A DNA stretch of 64,000 nucleotides from Adiantum capillus-veneris (taxonomy: Eukaryota > Streptophyta > Polypodiopsida > Polypodiales > Pteridaceae), in the NCBI GenBank assembly GCA_014529385.2, contig CM043942.1, positions 27,953,469 to 28,017,468 on the forward strand, read 5' to 3'. Position 1 is the stretch's first letter, and each line of letters opens with the position of its first letter. Of this stretch, positions 46,436-57,776 are shown in pieces. Position numbers and translations under genes: made by a program. The notes below the pieces were generated by a model that did not search any database, was not told the DNA's origin, and saw only the letters and a list, made by a program, of their open reading frames with translations.

Positions 46436-47686
46436 TGAGATGTCAACTTCAAGCCCGCAGTATCTTTGGTGCTCCACACAGACTAGGAGGCCTCAACTTT
46501 GATGCTGGGCGGTGGTTCACCTCGGGCATTTTAGGTGGGGGAAGCAAGTTGAAGGACGGTGAAGGCAAGCCTCTTGTTGACACCCTGGCCCTTAAAGCCT
46601 TGCTTAGGCTTCTCCGATTGGCCCAACCTTTGGGAAAAGGGCTTCTTAGTGATTGCTATATAATTTGTGTTCGCACGTTTCTACGTGTGCTACGCTTCTG
46701 CACCTTTTTTTGGACATGCTCCAACCGGATGCTGATGTGGTGTCAAATAATGGGTTGTTTGCTGATGGAGCGCCTGCACATCGTTTATATGGGTGTCAAT
46801 GGAATGTTGTATATGCTTGAACTCAGCCCATCAGATGGAGTTCCTCCTCTGGTCTCACGGAGGGTATTAGAGATTTTGACATATCTGGCAAAACATCAAT
46901 CTCTAGTTGCAAGTTTACTACTGTATTTTGACAAGAAGCTTGAGGGGAAATCAGAAATACAGGACCAGGGTAATGAGAAAGGTAAGATGAAGGTAGATGA
47001 TGAAATGGAAGAGGCAGCGTCTGACACAACCCAAATACCTCTTATCTTACTTTTAAAGTTACTCAATCAACCACTCTACTCCAGAAGCAGTGCCCATTTG
47101 GAGCAGGTTTTGGGGTTAATTGATGTGGTAACAAGCAAGGCTCATGAAATAATGAAGTCACGCATTCAAGCGAAAGTCCCACTATTAGATAGTACAGTTG
47201 TTAGAGCTAGTCTAGAGGACGGCAGGAACCTGGAAACACTATTGCTGCACCAACAAATGGGGACACTGCTAGTGCTCCAGCTAAACCGGGGGGCGATTCT
47301 GATGTGTAGGTTAGGGCAACTGAGAATCTTGATCTCGAGGCATCGACGTCTTCTTCAGAAAGCAATATAGATCCCTCTAAAATTCTTTTGAGTCTACCGA
47401 GTGAGGAACTGTATCAGCTCTGTTTGCTCCTTGCACGTGAAGGTTTGTCAGACCTGGCCTACACACGTGTAACTGAGGTTCTGAACAAGATAGCGGAGTT
47501 GGCAGCAACTCATCGGCGATTGTTTATAATGGAACTAGCTGATGCTGCTAAAAACCTTTGTGGGGCTGCTGTTCATGAACTTCAAGCTCTTGGCGAGGTG
47601 GACTCTGTCCAGCTCAGCACGGCCTCCATGGTGGGAGCAGCTATTTTGAGAGTGTTGTTGGCTCTCAGCTCTATTCTATTTTCAAC
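46436..47686 (+). pseudogene. UPL1/UPL2-type HECT ubiquitin-ligase fragment
   Basis: The sequence matches the central region of the giant plant HECT E3 ligases UPL1/UPL2 (HUWE1-like): LKALLRLLRLAQPLGKGLL, DGVPPLVSRRVLEILTYLAK, LLKLLNQPLYSRSSAHLEQV, and in a second frame EELYQLCLLLAREGLSDLAY and HRRLFIMELADAAKNL. Between about 46706 and 46825 the conserved reading sits in another frame (NNGLFADGAPAHRLYGCQWN), so two offsetting frameshifts occurred; a third shift lies near 47200-47300. Neither the UBA or UIM region nor the catalytic HECT domain is present. The segment stops at AILRVLLALSSI and runs straight into PPR sequence. It is a captured fragment; no introns are evident within it. Confidence 0.85.
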
Positions 47687-48655
47687 AGATGCGAAGTGAG
47701 GGCCTCTCTCCAGATGCATCACGTACGCATGCATGAAGGCATGTAGCTCTACTGAAGAAGCTATTATGGGCACAAAATGTGCTTGAGCAGCTTCCTATCC
47801 GGAATGTCGCCTCTTGAACTGCATTGATCGCGGAATGTGCACAACAAGAACATGGTTGTTGAAAGTAGATGCCATGCATGGGACTGTCTTGATCAATATG
47901 TATGCCAAATGTGGTGTGCTTGAGAGAGCACAAAAAGTGCTAGAGCTGTTTTCTGTCCGGAATGTCTACCCCTTGGAATGCACTGATTGCGGGATGTGCA
48001 CAACAAGAGCAAGGCAAGAAAGTTGTAGGTTGTTTTTAGCGGACGCAAAGCAAGTATGTCTCTCCAAATTCATTCAAGGCATGTGCCTTTGCGCAAGTGC
48101 TCGAGGAGCTTCGTGTCCCGAGTGTTGACTCTTAGAATGTGCTGATTGCATGATTTGCTCCACAAGGGCAGGGCCATCAAGCTCTATTTTGTTTTCAACA
48201 GATGCGAAGCAAGGGCCTCTCTCCAGATGCAATCATGTACACATGCATGAAGGCATGTAGCTCCACGCAAGAAGCTGATATGGGCAGAAAAAGTGCTTGA
48301 GGAGTTTCGTTTCCGGAATGTCGCCTCTTGAAATGGATTGATTACAGGTTGTGCAAAACAGATCGCAGAAAGGGTCTCTATCCAGATGCAATCAACTACG
48401 CCTACACAGGAATCTAGAAGGCACGCGGGTCAACAGATGCAATGACGTACACAGCCATAGATATTAGAATTCACGATATGATCGCTAGTCAACGTTGTTG
48501 GGAGTACAATTTCATGCTGCTTGGTGGTTTGATCGATATGTATACAAAATGTGGTGTTCTCACAATAGCACAAAATCTTCTTGAAGGGTATCCTCCCAGG
48601 GATGTCGTCTCTTGCAGCGGGTTAAGTGCAGGAGATGCCCAACATCGTTGATACA
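47687..48655 (+). pseudogene. PPR relic downstream of the UPL1-like fragment
   Basis: Readings include TVLINMYAKCGVLERAQKVL, repeated versions of MRSEGLSPDAI.Y.C.K.C (near 47695 and 48200), and LIDMYTKCGVLTIAQNLLEG with YPPRDVVSCSGL at 48520-48630. Stops and frame breaks are numerous. Together with 45880-46435 it brackets the ligase fragment. Confidence 0.7.
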
Positions 48656-49148
48656 AGGAAGTCCATTGGCGATAGACATTCAATTGCACGGTGAGTAAGC
48701 ATTATTATTTTCTGATTTTTGACACTCAGAATGCAGTTAATGAATACACTGAAAATTGCACGATGCCATGGGAATGGCACGTTCCCTCGTATTATAAAAA
48801 TTGGGGAGGACTGTGCAAATCCCCCATGCAACGAAACTTGCATGTTTTCTTTTTTTTTTTTAACATAAAAATGGAACAACGTACAAACAATTAATAACAT
48901 TGACATCTTGTATGATCATGAACATTGAGCTTGACAAAACTCTTAACACTCCTTGTGGTTTTTGGCGAGGTACCCCTCTGAAGCACTACGATCGGTAACC
49001 AATTTATGCGGAGGTACACGACTAAACCATGACGATCGGTATCCCAAACACTCTCAGGTAGAATAATCTAACATGCTTTCATGAAATCTCTCTCTCTCTC
49101 TCTCTCAGTTTCCAATATTTTGTTCGATTTCAATTCGATGGAACATAG
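48656..49148. other. No gene seen
   Basis: AT-rich sequence with a poly-T run near 48848 and a short (CT)n at about 49089-49106. It probably holds the right edge of the inserted PPR/UPL1 block. Confidence 0.4.
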
Positions 49149-50768
49149 CTAACGAAGCACTCTAGTTGCTCCTTTGGAAACATTGTACATGCATTTCAAG
49201 GTTTTTAGGTCTCCAGCCATGTGCCACTCTACATTGTAGGATCTCATGCCCTCCACATCCAATTTCTTTCCATTTCTCTGTTCGCTTATTGTTTCTAGTA
49301 TTGTTTGATGAAAAACCCAATTCAATATATTGAAGTTCTCAGTGGGCACCTGAAAATATAATTTTGAACTTATTATAATGCACATTTGAAAGCATTCAAC
49401 TAAAACTTAACGATAAATTATCTTAAACATAACTTGTATGTACCTTGAAGGAAAATGTTGTGCTCAGATTGCACACTAAAGTTTCGAGGATCATCTGGTC
49501 CAATGCTTGCATACAGAGCTCTATTCATAATGTGCTTGTGACTCGCTCAACCTTTATCTTCTTTACAAGCTCGCACTCATCTAGCTTGATGACAAACTTC
49601 AGGACGCCGTTGCACTCTTCAGACGTAACATCGAACAACTGCAACATGTATGACTGCAGCGCGATCATATCATAAAAAGTATTGTTATAATTGTCATAGA
49701 CCATTTCTTCTCCTTTTGGCAATTTGTATGTCAATTCAATGTGGAAAGGACTTCCTAGCTTTTGAAGCACCTCCTCATTGACTTCACGTCTTGTTTTTTG
49801 AATAGAGAAAGGGTTTGGAAGTAGGGTGTGCTGGATGCGGAACTTTTTGACTTGTCTTTGCACAGACCTGAGTAAGAGGAGTTAGGAATCAAAACCCTTT
49901 TCTAGTGGAGCAACATTACAAATGATGCTACATACTTGAAAATGGCAGCATATCCCTTATTGGGTTTACCAAACGTTCAATCAATTTTGGATGAAGTTGT
50001 TTAGCAACGATCTTACCATAGGCTTATCATTCAAGAGGCCAGCTATGTTTTTGTGATTCATATGAGCCCATAATGGGCCGAGGAGGTGGTTGTGCTGCGC
50101 TCCATTTATTTGTCAGGGTGAAGCAAAGATATGCACAAGCATGCTAGCAGTAAGAGATGTGAGAGTTTATGAATGTAAACTTAAGAAGGATAGATGTACT
50201 CACTTGATGGCTTGCACTCTTTTCTTGATTCCTCCCGAGCCAATTTTCAAGTCCTCGATGTCTCTTAGTTTTCTTTCTCTTTGGTGAAGACCTAGCGCTG
50301 TTTTTTTTTCTCTAAGTTGTTGTGTAAGCTCCTTGATGGTCTCCTTGCTTCCTTCAACCTGTTTAGTACATTGCATGACTTTCTGGTGTAAGTAGACATT
50401 CTCGCTGTATACAATATCTCTCTCTCTTGTTGGAAAACCTCATTTCTTGCAGTCAACTGCTTAGTGTAGCCATACAAGCCATGGTGGCCATCTCCGACAT
50501 AGTTCACTAAAGATGTAATATCCTTAAAAGGTGGAGTGGAGTTTGTGACGGGATGTTTTGGATACATTATGCCATCTAGCCAAAGGTCTACATTTTTCAT
50601 GACCTGTGATCTTAAGTTCTCCTCCAAAGCTTCTGAAAGTGTCTGCTCCTTGTTTTTCTTGCAGAGGGGTTCATACCCTCGTGAGAGCTCTATGTGCATG
50701 TGATCCGCATCTCTCCTATTCCTCGTAGAAGTTTTTCGTGGAGAAGCTACAAGTGTCAACTGAGACAT
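49149..50768 (-). pseudogene. N-terminal half of a transposase-like gene (coiled coil)
   Basis: The minus strand begins MSQLTLVASPRKTSTRNRRD at 50768 and continues with LVNYVGDGHHGLYGYTKQLT. It then passes through a GA run at about 50420-50432 where the frame slips. In the new frame it reads HQKVMQCTKQVEGSKETIKE followed by LTQQLREKKTA, a clear coiled coil, to a GTGAGT donor near 50206. Later pieces read KIVAKQLHPKLIERLVNPIR, EVLQKLGSPFHIELTYKLPK and LDQMILETLVCNLSTTFSFK (after a stop at about 49522-49524). The end is VEWHMAGDLKTLKCMYNVSK at about 49167. The AGD.K.LK.MY motif continues the same uncharacterised family seen at 43.7-44.8 kb on the same strand, so the gene was probably split by the block between. 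Confidence 0.5.
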
Positions 50769-51869
<1,101 letters not shown>

Positions 51870-51874
51870 CTATC

Positions 51875-52065
51875 TATTGGGGTATAGGCGTCTGTGCCTT
51901 GCCCGGCAGCCCAGAGTCTGGGCGCCCACTGACTTGTATACCTTATACATAGCATAAGTGTATAGGGGGCTGCTCACTCTTTGGAGTCTCCCCACCCACA
52001 TCGTGTGTGTCTCCTTCTCTCTCTCTCTCTCACTCTCCGTCTATGGTGCTCCCCAATCCCCTTCA
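51875..52065 (+). repeat. copia-2 5' LTR
   Basis: Matches 55558-55756. The main difference is the shorter CT run near its 3' end; other changes include CAGC for TCGC about 33 bp in. Confidence 0.92.
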
Positions 52066-52079
52066 ATTGGTATTAGAGC
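52066..52079 (+). promoter_or_regulatory. copia-2 primer-binding site
   Basis: ATTGGTATTAGAGC follows the LTR directly and matches the initiator-methionine tRNA primer complement with one mismatch. Confidence 0.85.
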
Positions 52080-53705
52080 TATGGTGACCGCGGAGAGCAC
52101 GACGGCTTTGAGAGCTTCGAGGCGATAGCTCGCTCGCTCTCGACGGTAGAGAGATTAAGAAAGCTTGGAAGCTTTGTGAGAATGCAATGGGAGCTTGTGA
52201 GCTCAGTTGAGAGTGATGTATGATCTTGTGGAAGCTCAGAAAGGAGTGTGGAAGATTGTGTGTAAGTGAAGGTGCTGCCCTAAAACTGTGTGCGCAGCAG
52301 CACAGTTTTCAGATTCGTTTTTCTCCTTGTAGAATGCAGATCTGAGAATTCTATCTGCTATGCCCATCCGTTTCGACGTGGTCTACATTTTTGCAGAAGA
52401 AATTTTTTGCAAATTCCTCACCGTTTTGCTGATATTCGGCTCAGACTGACTGTATACAAAAATTCCAGATTTTTTGTTGTCGCATTGTGTGCGAGTTTGA
52501 TGCACTTTTGGAAGCATGGGAGATGCTTGAAGTTGAGTGCATAAATTCTGAGCTGAAGATACAATTGCAGCTTGTGTTAAGATTGTGGTTTGAGGGTTTT
52601 TTGGTAGACTTGGGCAACGAAGTACGGAGGCGTTTACACACCACCGAAGCGGTCTCTTGAGAGACACAGTTTTTTGGAGCACACAGGTGGAGCTTCTTTC
52701 ACTGGTTTTCACAAAATACTTTGGCAGTGATTTTGTGCTTGGATTCATGGTCTTTGCGGATGGTTTGCATATGGTTATGGCGCATGGTTGATGCCCACTA
52801 TACATGCATTTTGGCGAGCACTTTCAAGTGCCGGTGAGCTCTCTTGAGAGCATTGTTTTCGCATTGATCAAGTTTCCGGATTGCAAATCTTTTGGCGCTT
52901 GCTTATGCGCGGTCACTCCGTTGATGTACGTTGAGTGCGGATTGCCATTGTATGTGAAAATGTGGAGCCATTTTAGCATTTCTACTCATTGGCATTGAGT
53001 AGTGTTATGGTTTATGGTAGAGATTGTACTTGAGTTTTTGCTCAGTTTTCAGGGAAAATTCTGTCCGATTTTTCCCAGATTCTCGCCATAGTTTGTGATC
53101 GAGTGTTTACTCTCACTTTGACAGGTTTTGTCAGTTTGGACACAGTTTTGTGTTTTTGTATCCACTCTCGCAAGAGTGAGTTGTGTATCTTTCTTTGCTT
53201 GAGACAGTGGTTTGCTCTCGGGTGGGAGAGTCTTGTGATCTCGAGCATTGTTTGCCATAGTTTTGCAGAGCTTATGCATGTATGTTGAGTGTAGTTTGAT
53301 GCACATTGATTGCTCATTGTATTGAGCTTGCAGGACAATGGTTATTTTGTGTTGATAGCCATTGTGCGTCGAAACTCTGGCGAAATTTTCCCAGGAGTTT
53401 TATGCGTATCATTTATGTGATCTAGGTAGAGATTGCGGGTTGCACTCAGCATTTGTGTGCGGTGTTCTCTGCAGGTGGGAGATTTGTGCGTATGTATGCA
53501 TCAATACCGCATAGTGTGGGCTTGGTGATTAGCTCACAGATTGCAGTGTGATACTAGAGCATGCGAGGCTTGTATTGACATTGCGGGAGCTCTATTTTGG
53601 AGTGTGTCTCACAGGTTTTACATTGTGTTTCTGGCCATATTTGTAGACAGTTTCCAGGTGTTGTTGGTGAGGTGGTTTTGCTTTCTAGTTTGCTACATTG
53701 TGCTC
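52080..53705 (+). other. copia-2 leader
   Basis: About 1.6 kb without a supported gene, rich in TTTG, TGTG and GAG words. Its length and position mirror the leader of copia-1. Confidence 0.6.
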
Positions 53706-54122
53706 ATGGCAGAGACAGGTGATCGATCAGATTGTGACCTCTCACAGATGCGCATGTTTGATGGGTCAGACTTTGCGGCATGGAGAGAGTGTATGCTTGA
53801 CGCATTGACACAGCGAGGGTTGCATCGACCATTGAGTGGTGATGCAGGAAGACCTTCAAACATGTCTGACGATCAGTGGCAAGAGCTAGAGGAGATGGCA
53901 CTATCTACACTCTCTTTGCACCTTGTGGAATCTGTATATGCTCTTGTTATGTATGAGACTACTTCGAGAGCACTTTGGTGCAGATTACATGATATGTATG
54001 ATAGATCTGAGTCATCACGGACTCGTGTGAGACATGTACATTCACGAGCACGCCGACAGGTGACATGTTGGTATTGTGGTCATTCTGGACACGTTAGACG
54101 GCGTTGTTTTCGTCGTATGTGA
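53706..54122 (+). pseudogene. copia-2 shortened gag
   Basis: The ATG at 53706 opens MAETGDRSDCDLSQMRMFDG, then FAAWRECMLDALTQRGL, ELEEMALSTLSLHLVESVYA and LWCRLHDMYDRSE, all aligned with copia-1 gag. It then jumps to a basic stretch and a zinc knuckle CWYCGHSGHVRRRC from about residue 121. Roughly 100 residues of the C-terminal capsid present in copia-1 are missing. It ends at a TGA just past the knuckle, and the protease-like part lies beyond in the next open stretch. Confidence 0.8.
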
Positions 54123-54167
54123 CGTTGTAGGAGACATGGCAGTCTCAAAGATGTATGTAGTGATGCC

Positions 54168-55141
54168 ATGGACTCAGTTGCTTTGACAGTTGAGGCACAT
54201 GTAGTGTCGGAGTATACTAGTGACGGGGATGTCACTTTTACCTCGAGCTATGCACGAGATGCTATACATGTGGATAGTGCACTCCCTTCGCAGTGGTTGC
54301 TAGACGCAGATGCTATGTTTCATGTCATGCCGCATCGTGCATGGTTTTGTAGCTATTCTAGGGGGATGCTTGGCAGTGTACGTTTGACCGATGGATAGCA
54401 GGTGCAGGAGATGTGAGACTGTCATTACCGAGTGGTGCATCTTACTTGTTACGACATGTGCGCTATGTACCAGATTTGACAGTGAGTTTGATCTCGATTG
54501 GTCAGCTTAGAGATTGTGGATGTCAGATTTCGCTACGAGAGCAAGATTTTGTGATGCATTTGGGTTCGCTAGTGATTGCGAGAGGTGCCAGGAGTGGTAC
54601 AGGTTACCCATTGCATGTGGATCACGCGAGAGACAGTGTTGTCTCTGTGATCACGCAACCAGGTAGAGAGCGAGAGAGCAGGCGAGTCTCTTTTGCTCAT
54701 GGGTTGCAGGGTACTTTGCATGGAGTGCAGAGTAGTGAGCTCGTTGTGCACACAGTTGGGGCACGACTTGAGCAGTCACACAGAGAGGTGACAGAGTCAG
54801 ACATGCATGCTTTGCTACTGACTGAGCAAAGAAGAGAGTCAATTGTGCGAGATACTTCTATGCAGGATAGACAGGTAGAGCGGTCTTGCTCTAGTGAGTC
54901 ACGACAAGAGGACGTTGTGCAAGAGTCTATGCATACGGAGTTAGAGCATGAGAGCTCTAGTGAGTCACAACAGATTGAGTGGTCATGTTTGCAGTGGATG
55001 ATTGCAGAGGAGACTGAGATGTCAGCGATTATGCAATCATTCCTTTCTATGCTCAACAGTGAGCATGGGGATATAGTTGTGCAGGATATGTCTTCCAGCA
55101 GACACGTCTTTTGTGGACAGTCAGGAGATGCATGTGGCTGA
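54168..55141 (+). pseudogene. copia-2 protease-like region and Ser/Glu-rich segment
   Basis: The first piece reads QWLLDADAMFHVMPHRAWFC. It aligns with the copia-1 protease WVIDSGASFHVTPHRSWF, but the catalytic DSG triplet is DAD, so activity should be lost. A stop at 54396-54398 and a frame change are followed by YLLRHVRYVPDLTVSLISIG, the protease C-terminal part. From about 54690 the open frame holds an unfamiliar segment rich in Ser, Glu, Gln and Arg in place of integrase. Confidence 0.7.
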
Positions 55142-55478
55142 CACGCCTTGTCAGTCAGAGATGCCTATTGCCAGGGATATATATGTTGATGCATGCTCCG
55201 TAGAGCTAGCAGGGCCCGCTAGCATTGCATCGGCATTCAGTGGTCTCATGTATGAGATGCTGATCTTGAGACCGGATATCGCAGCTGCAGTGGGAGCATT
55301 TGCAGTTGGGGTTGTCAGTCGTTTGTTGATTGATGATGGCATAGTGCACGAGGGAGATATGCAGGTATTGCGTACATACTTGCAGTACGTGTGCGGTACG
55401 TCTGGTGGTGTATGGACTTACACGGGAGCAGGACAGCCGGATGCACACGATCACAGCCAGCCAGTGGGCATCGGTTGA
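55077..55478 (+). pseudogene. copia-2 RT C-terminal remnant
   Basis: SAFSGLMYEMLILRPDIAAA and VLRTYLQYVCGTSGGVWTYT align with copia-1 SAVGSLMYAMVATRPDLAHA and ILRYLRGTSELSLCYG. This is the junction of RT and RNase H. The catalytic RT blocks and RNase H are absent. Confidence 0.65.
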
Positions 55479-55557
55479 GAGCGGTTTTCTCTCGCCTTTT
55501 GTAGTCTTTAGACTAGGTTCCCTTGCTTAAAGGCACAGTCGCCTTTAAGTGGGAGGT

Positions 55558-55756
55558 TGTTGGGGTATAGGCGTCTGTGCCTTGCCCGGTCGCCCAGAGT
55601 CTGGGCGCCCACTGACTTGTATACCTTATACATAGCATAAGTGTATAGGGGGCTGCTCACTCTTTGGAGTCTCCCCACCCACATCGTGTGTGTCTCCTTC
55701 GCTCTCTCTCTCTCTCTCTCTCACTCTCCGTCTGTGGTGCTCCCCGATCCCCTTCA
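55558..55756 (+). repeat. copia-2 3' LTR
   Basis: A 199-bp copy of 51875-52065 with a longer CT run, preceded by the purine tract AAGTGGGAGGT. Confidence 0.92.
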
Positions 55757-55761
55757 CTATC

Positions 55762-56520
55762 GATCGTCCTTGTACTTGGACCTTAGATGTCCATCCTACC
55801 TTTACATTATACTTATCTATATATAGTGATCAACGAAAATGATCTATGATGTAAAAGAATATTACGATCGCAATAATTGAGCAGCTTTTTTGTGAACATA
55901 TCTTTTTCCTTTTCTTTTTTTTTGCCATACTCATAATTTCGAGTATCTCAAGAGTGAATGTAAAGGTTAACAATTTATTTTTTGGCATCCGGTTAGCTTG
56001 CTAATAATAGGGTGTTCTCTCCCTCATGGTTGTGGGTTCAATTGCTATTTTTAGAAGAAGCAACACGTGCGGACTATCCCACGATCAACTAAAATTCAAA
56101 GCTAAATCGGCTCCGCAAGGGGTGGTTCTCACTCAGTGATTCTTTTGCCATTTCTCGAAGGCCTACCCGGTTGCTTGACTGTCCATCCCTTACAAGGGCC
56201 TCCTTCCCATACCTGCCCCAAAGGTCCTTTAGCCTTGAGCCTCTTGTTAAGAACCCCTTCCCACGGACCTAGCCCTAGCTTTGAGCCTTTTTTTGGTTAG
56301 AGCCCATTTTTGCAGACACACCTTCAAGCCCAATAGCCTGGCCGTGTTTAGAGGCCTTTTCGCCATAGAAAATTCCTTTCACTCAACAAATCATGGATTC
56401 TTTTGAGATACAGACACGAAATCAAGTACTACTCAAGTGGAAAGATAAACCTTAAGAAGGTCCACTTGGGAAAACATTGGTGCTCTCAAGAAGAAATTTC
56501 TCACCTTTGTTTTCGAGGAC
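55762..56520. other. No gene seen
   Basis: Mixed non-coding sequence with CCTT and AGCC-rich text near 56160-56350. It leads into a gypsy-type 3' end. Confidence 0.45.
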
Positions 56521-56660
56521 AAAATATTTTCTCCTAGGGGGAAGTAATGTGAGGACAAGGGTCCTATGGAACACGGAATTAGGACGGTGGCATGAGGGGC
56601 CCTATTCATATAAATCGGGGAGGAGCACAAGGCTATCCTAATGTAGTCCTTGGGGCTTTT
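56508..56660 (+). mobile_element. gypsy-type 3' end remnant (purine tract and LTR start)
   Basis: TTTGTTTTCGAGGACAAAAT...CCTAGGGGGAAGTAA followed by TGTGAGGACAAGG matches the usual end of plant gypsy polyproteins (F.GED..F), a purine tract and the first bases of an LTR near 56548. No pol coding remains next to it and no second LTR was found. Confidence 0.45.
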
Positions 56661-57297
56661 CAAAATGTGCATCATATTATGTGAGTTAATGAAAGAGGAC
56701 TATTAATACTCCAAAATGTAGAATTTTATGTATACAGTAAAGGAGGGTGAGGATTCTAAAAATGTCACACATTGTCAATATAATATATATAGGGATATTA
56801 TTAATAATCACTTGAGCACACATATCCATTAATGAGTGACACCCCGGGCCTTAATCCTTTCCTTGTGGAGTCTGTTTGTGCTTAAGGTGCGTGCTATATC
56901 ATACGAAATGCAGCAGGAGGGAGGAACGAGGATAGGAAGATTTTTAAAAAAAACGCATTGCCTCATAGAGCCCACAAGTAGCATCCCATGGTGGATTGGC
57001 CAAAATAGCAGAATGCTCAGTTTGAGCGTGAAGTGACAAGCTCAATTTCAAGCTCCTGTCAAATTGCACTTGAGATGAAAGATAAATTTAGTGAGGCTTG
57101 AGGATGGAATGGAATTTTGAAGATTCCCCATAATGAAATGGGGAAAAGGACTCAATATATAGGGATGTATGATGACGCCCCTATACATCTTATGTTTCCA
57201 CTATGTGTGCATGTGGGCAAACTTGAGGCATCTTCTTGAGATGCTAGCTCCCTTCAATCCCTCTTTTTTCTCGAATGCTGGTAGGAGGTTGTCCTTT
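56661..57297. other. No gene seen
   Basis: Non-coding AT-rich sequence, possibly LTR remainder. Confidence 0.4.
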
Positions 57298-57399
<102 letters not shown>

Positions 57400-57452
57400 C
57401 TCTAAGTATCCATTCCATAAATGAATTTTCTAAAAGTAGAGTCCGTAGGAGA

Positions 57453-57729
57453 TGTTGAAGATGATGAAACAGGAAACAGAAGGAAGACAACAACTCAGAG
57501 TAGGAAGAAGATGGAGAAGGAGAAGACATAGAGCTTGCGTACGAGATCTCTGTAGTCTATCTCTCTGTATTAGAATAATAGAGCATACAAACTCAGAGCT
57601 ACAAAGCTTATATGAAACCCTAAGAGATAAGGTGTCCTTTCACACCGGATGTCCAGGGGGAAAAACCCAGTGGGAGAAAAGTGCCCTAGGTGAAGCGCGT
57701 ATACACACTAACACTACTACATGTCTACA
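57453..57729 (-). repeat. copia-3 3' LTR
   Basis: Reads TGTAGACATG...CTTCAACA on the minus strand and matches 62347-62623. The purine tract AGGGGGGATT lies next to it at about 57730-57740. Confidence 0.93.
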
Positions 57730-57776
57730 AATCCCCCCTGTAGTGATAGTGTGAATCCGTACAAGGTAGCAGATCA

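Larger units (their letters stand above)
51875..55756 (+). mobile_element. copia-2: internally deleted copia-type element
   Basis: A 3,882-bp element with LTRs of 191 and 199 bp. The 5' LTR starts TATTGGGG (mutated from TGTTGGGG) and both end CCTTCA. They are flanked by the target duplication CTATC (51870-51874 and 55757-55761). A primer site and a GTGGGAGG purine tract are in place. The coding region keeps a short gag with a zinc knuckle, a protease-like segment and a piece resembling the RT C-terminal region, but no integrase, no YVDD block and no RNase H. It is therefore non-autonomous. Confidence 0.9.
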
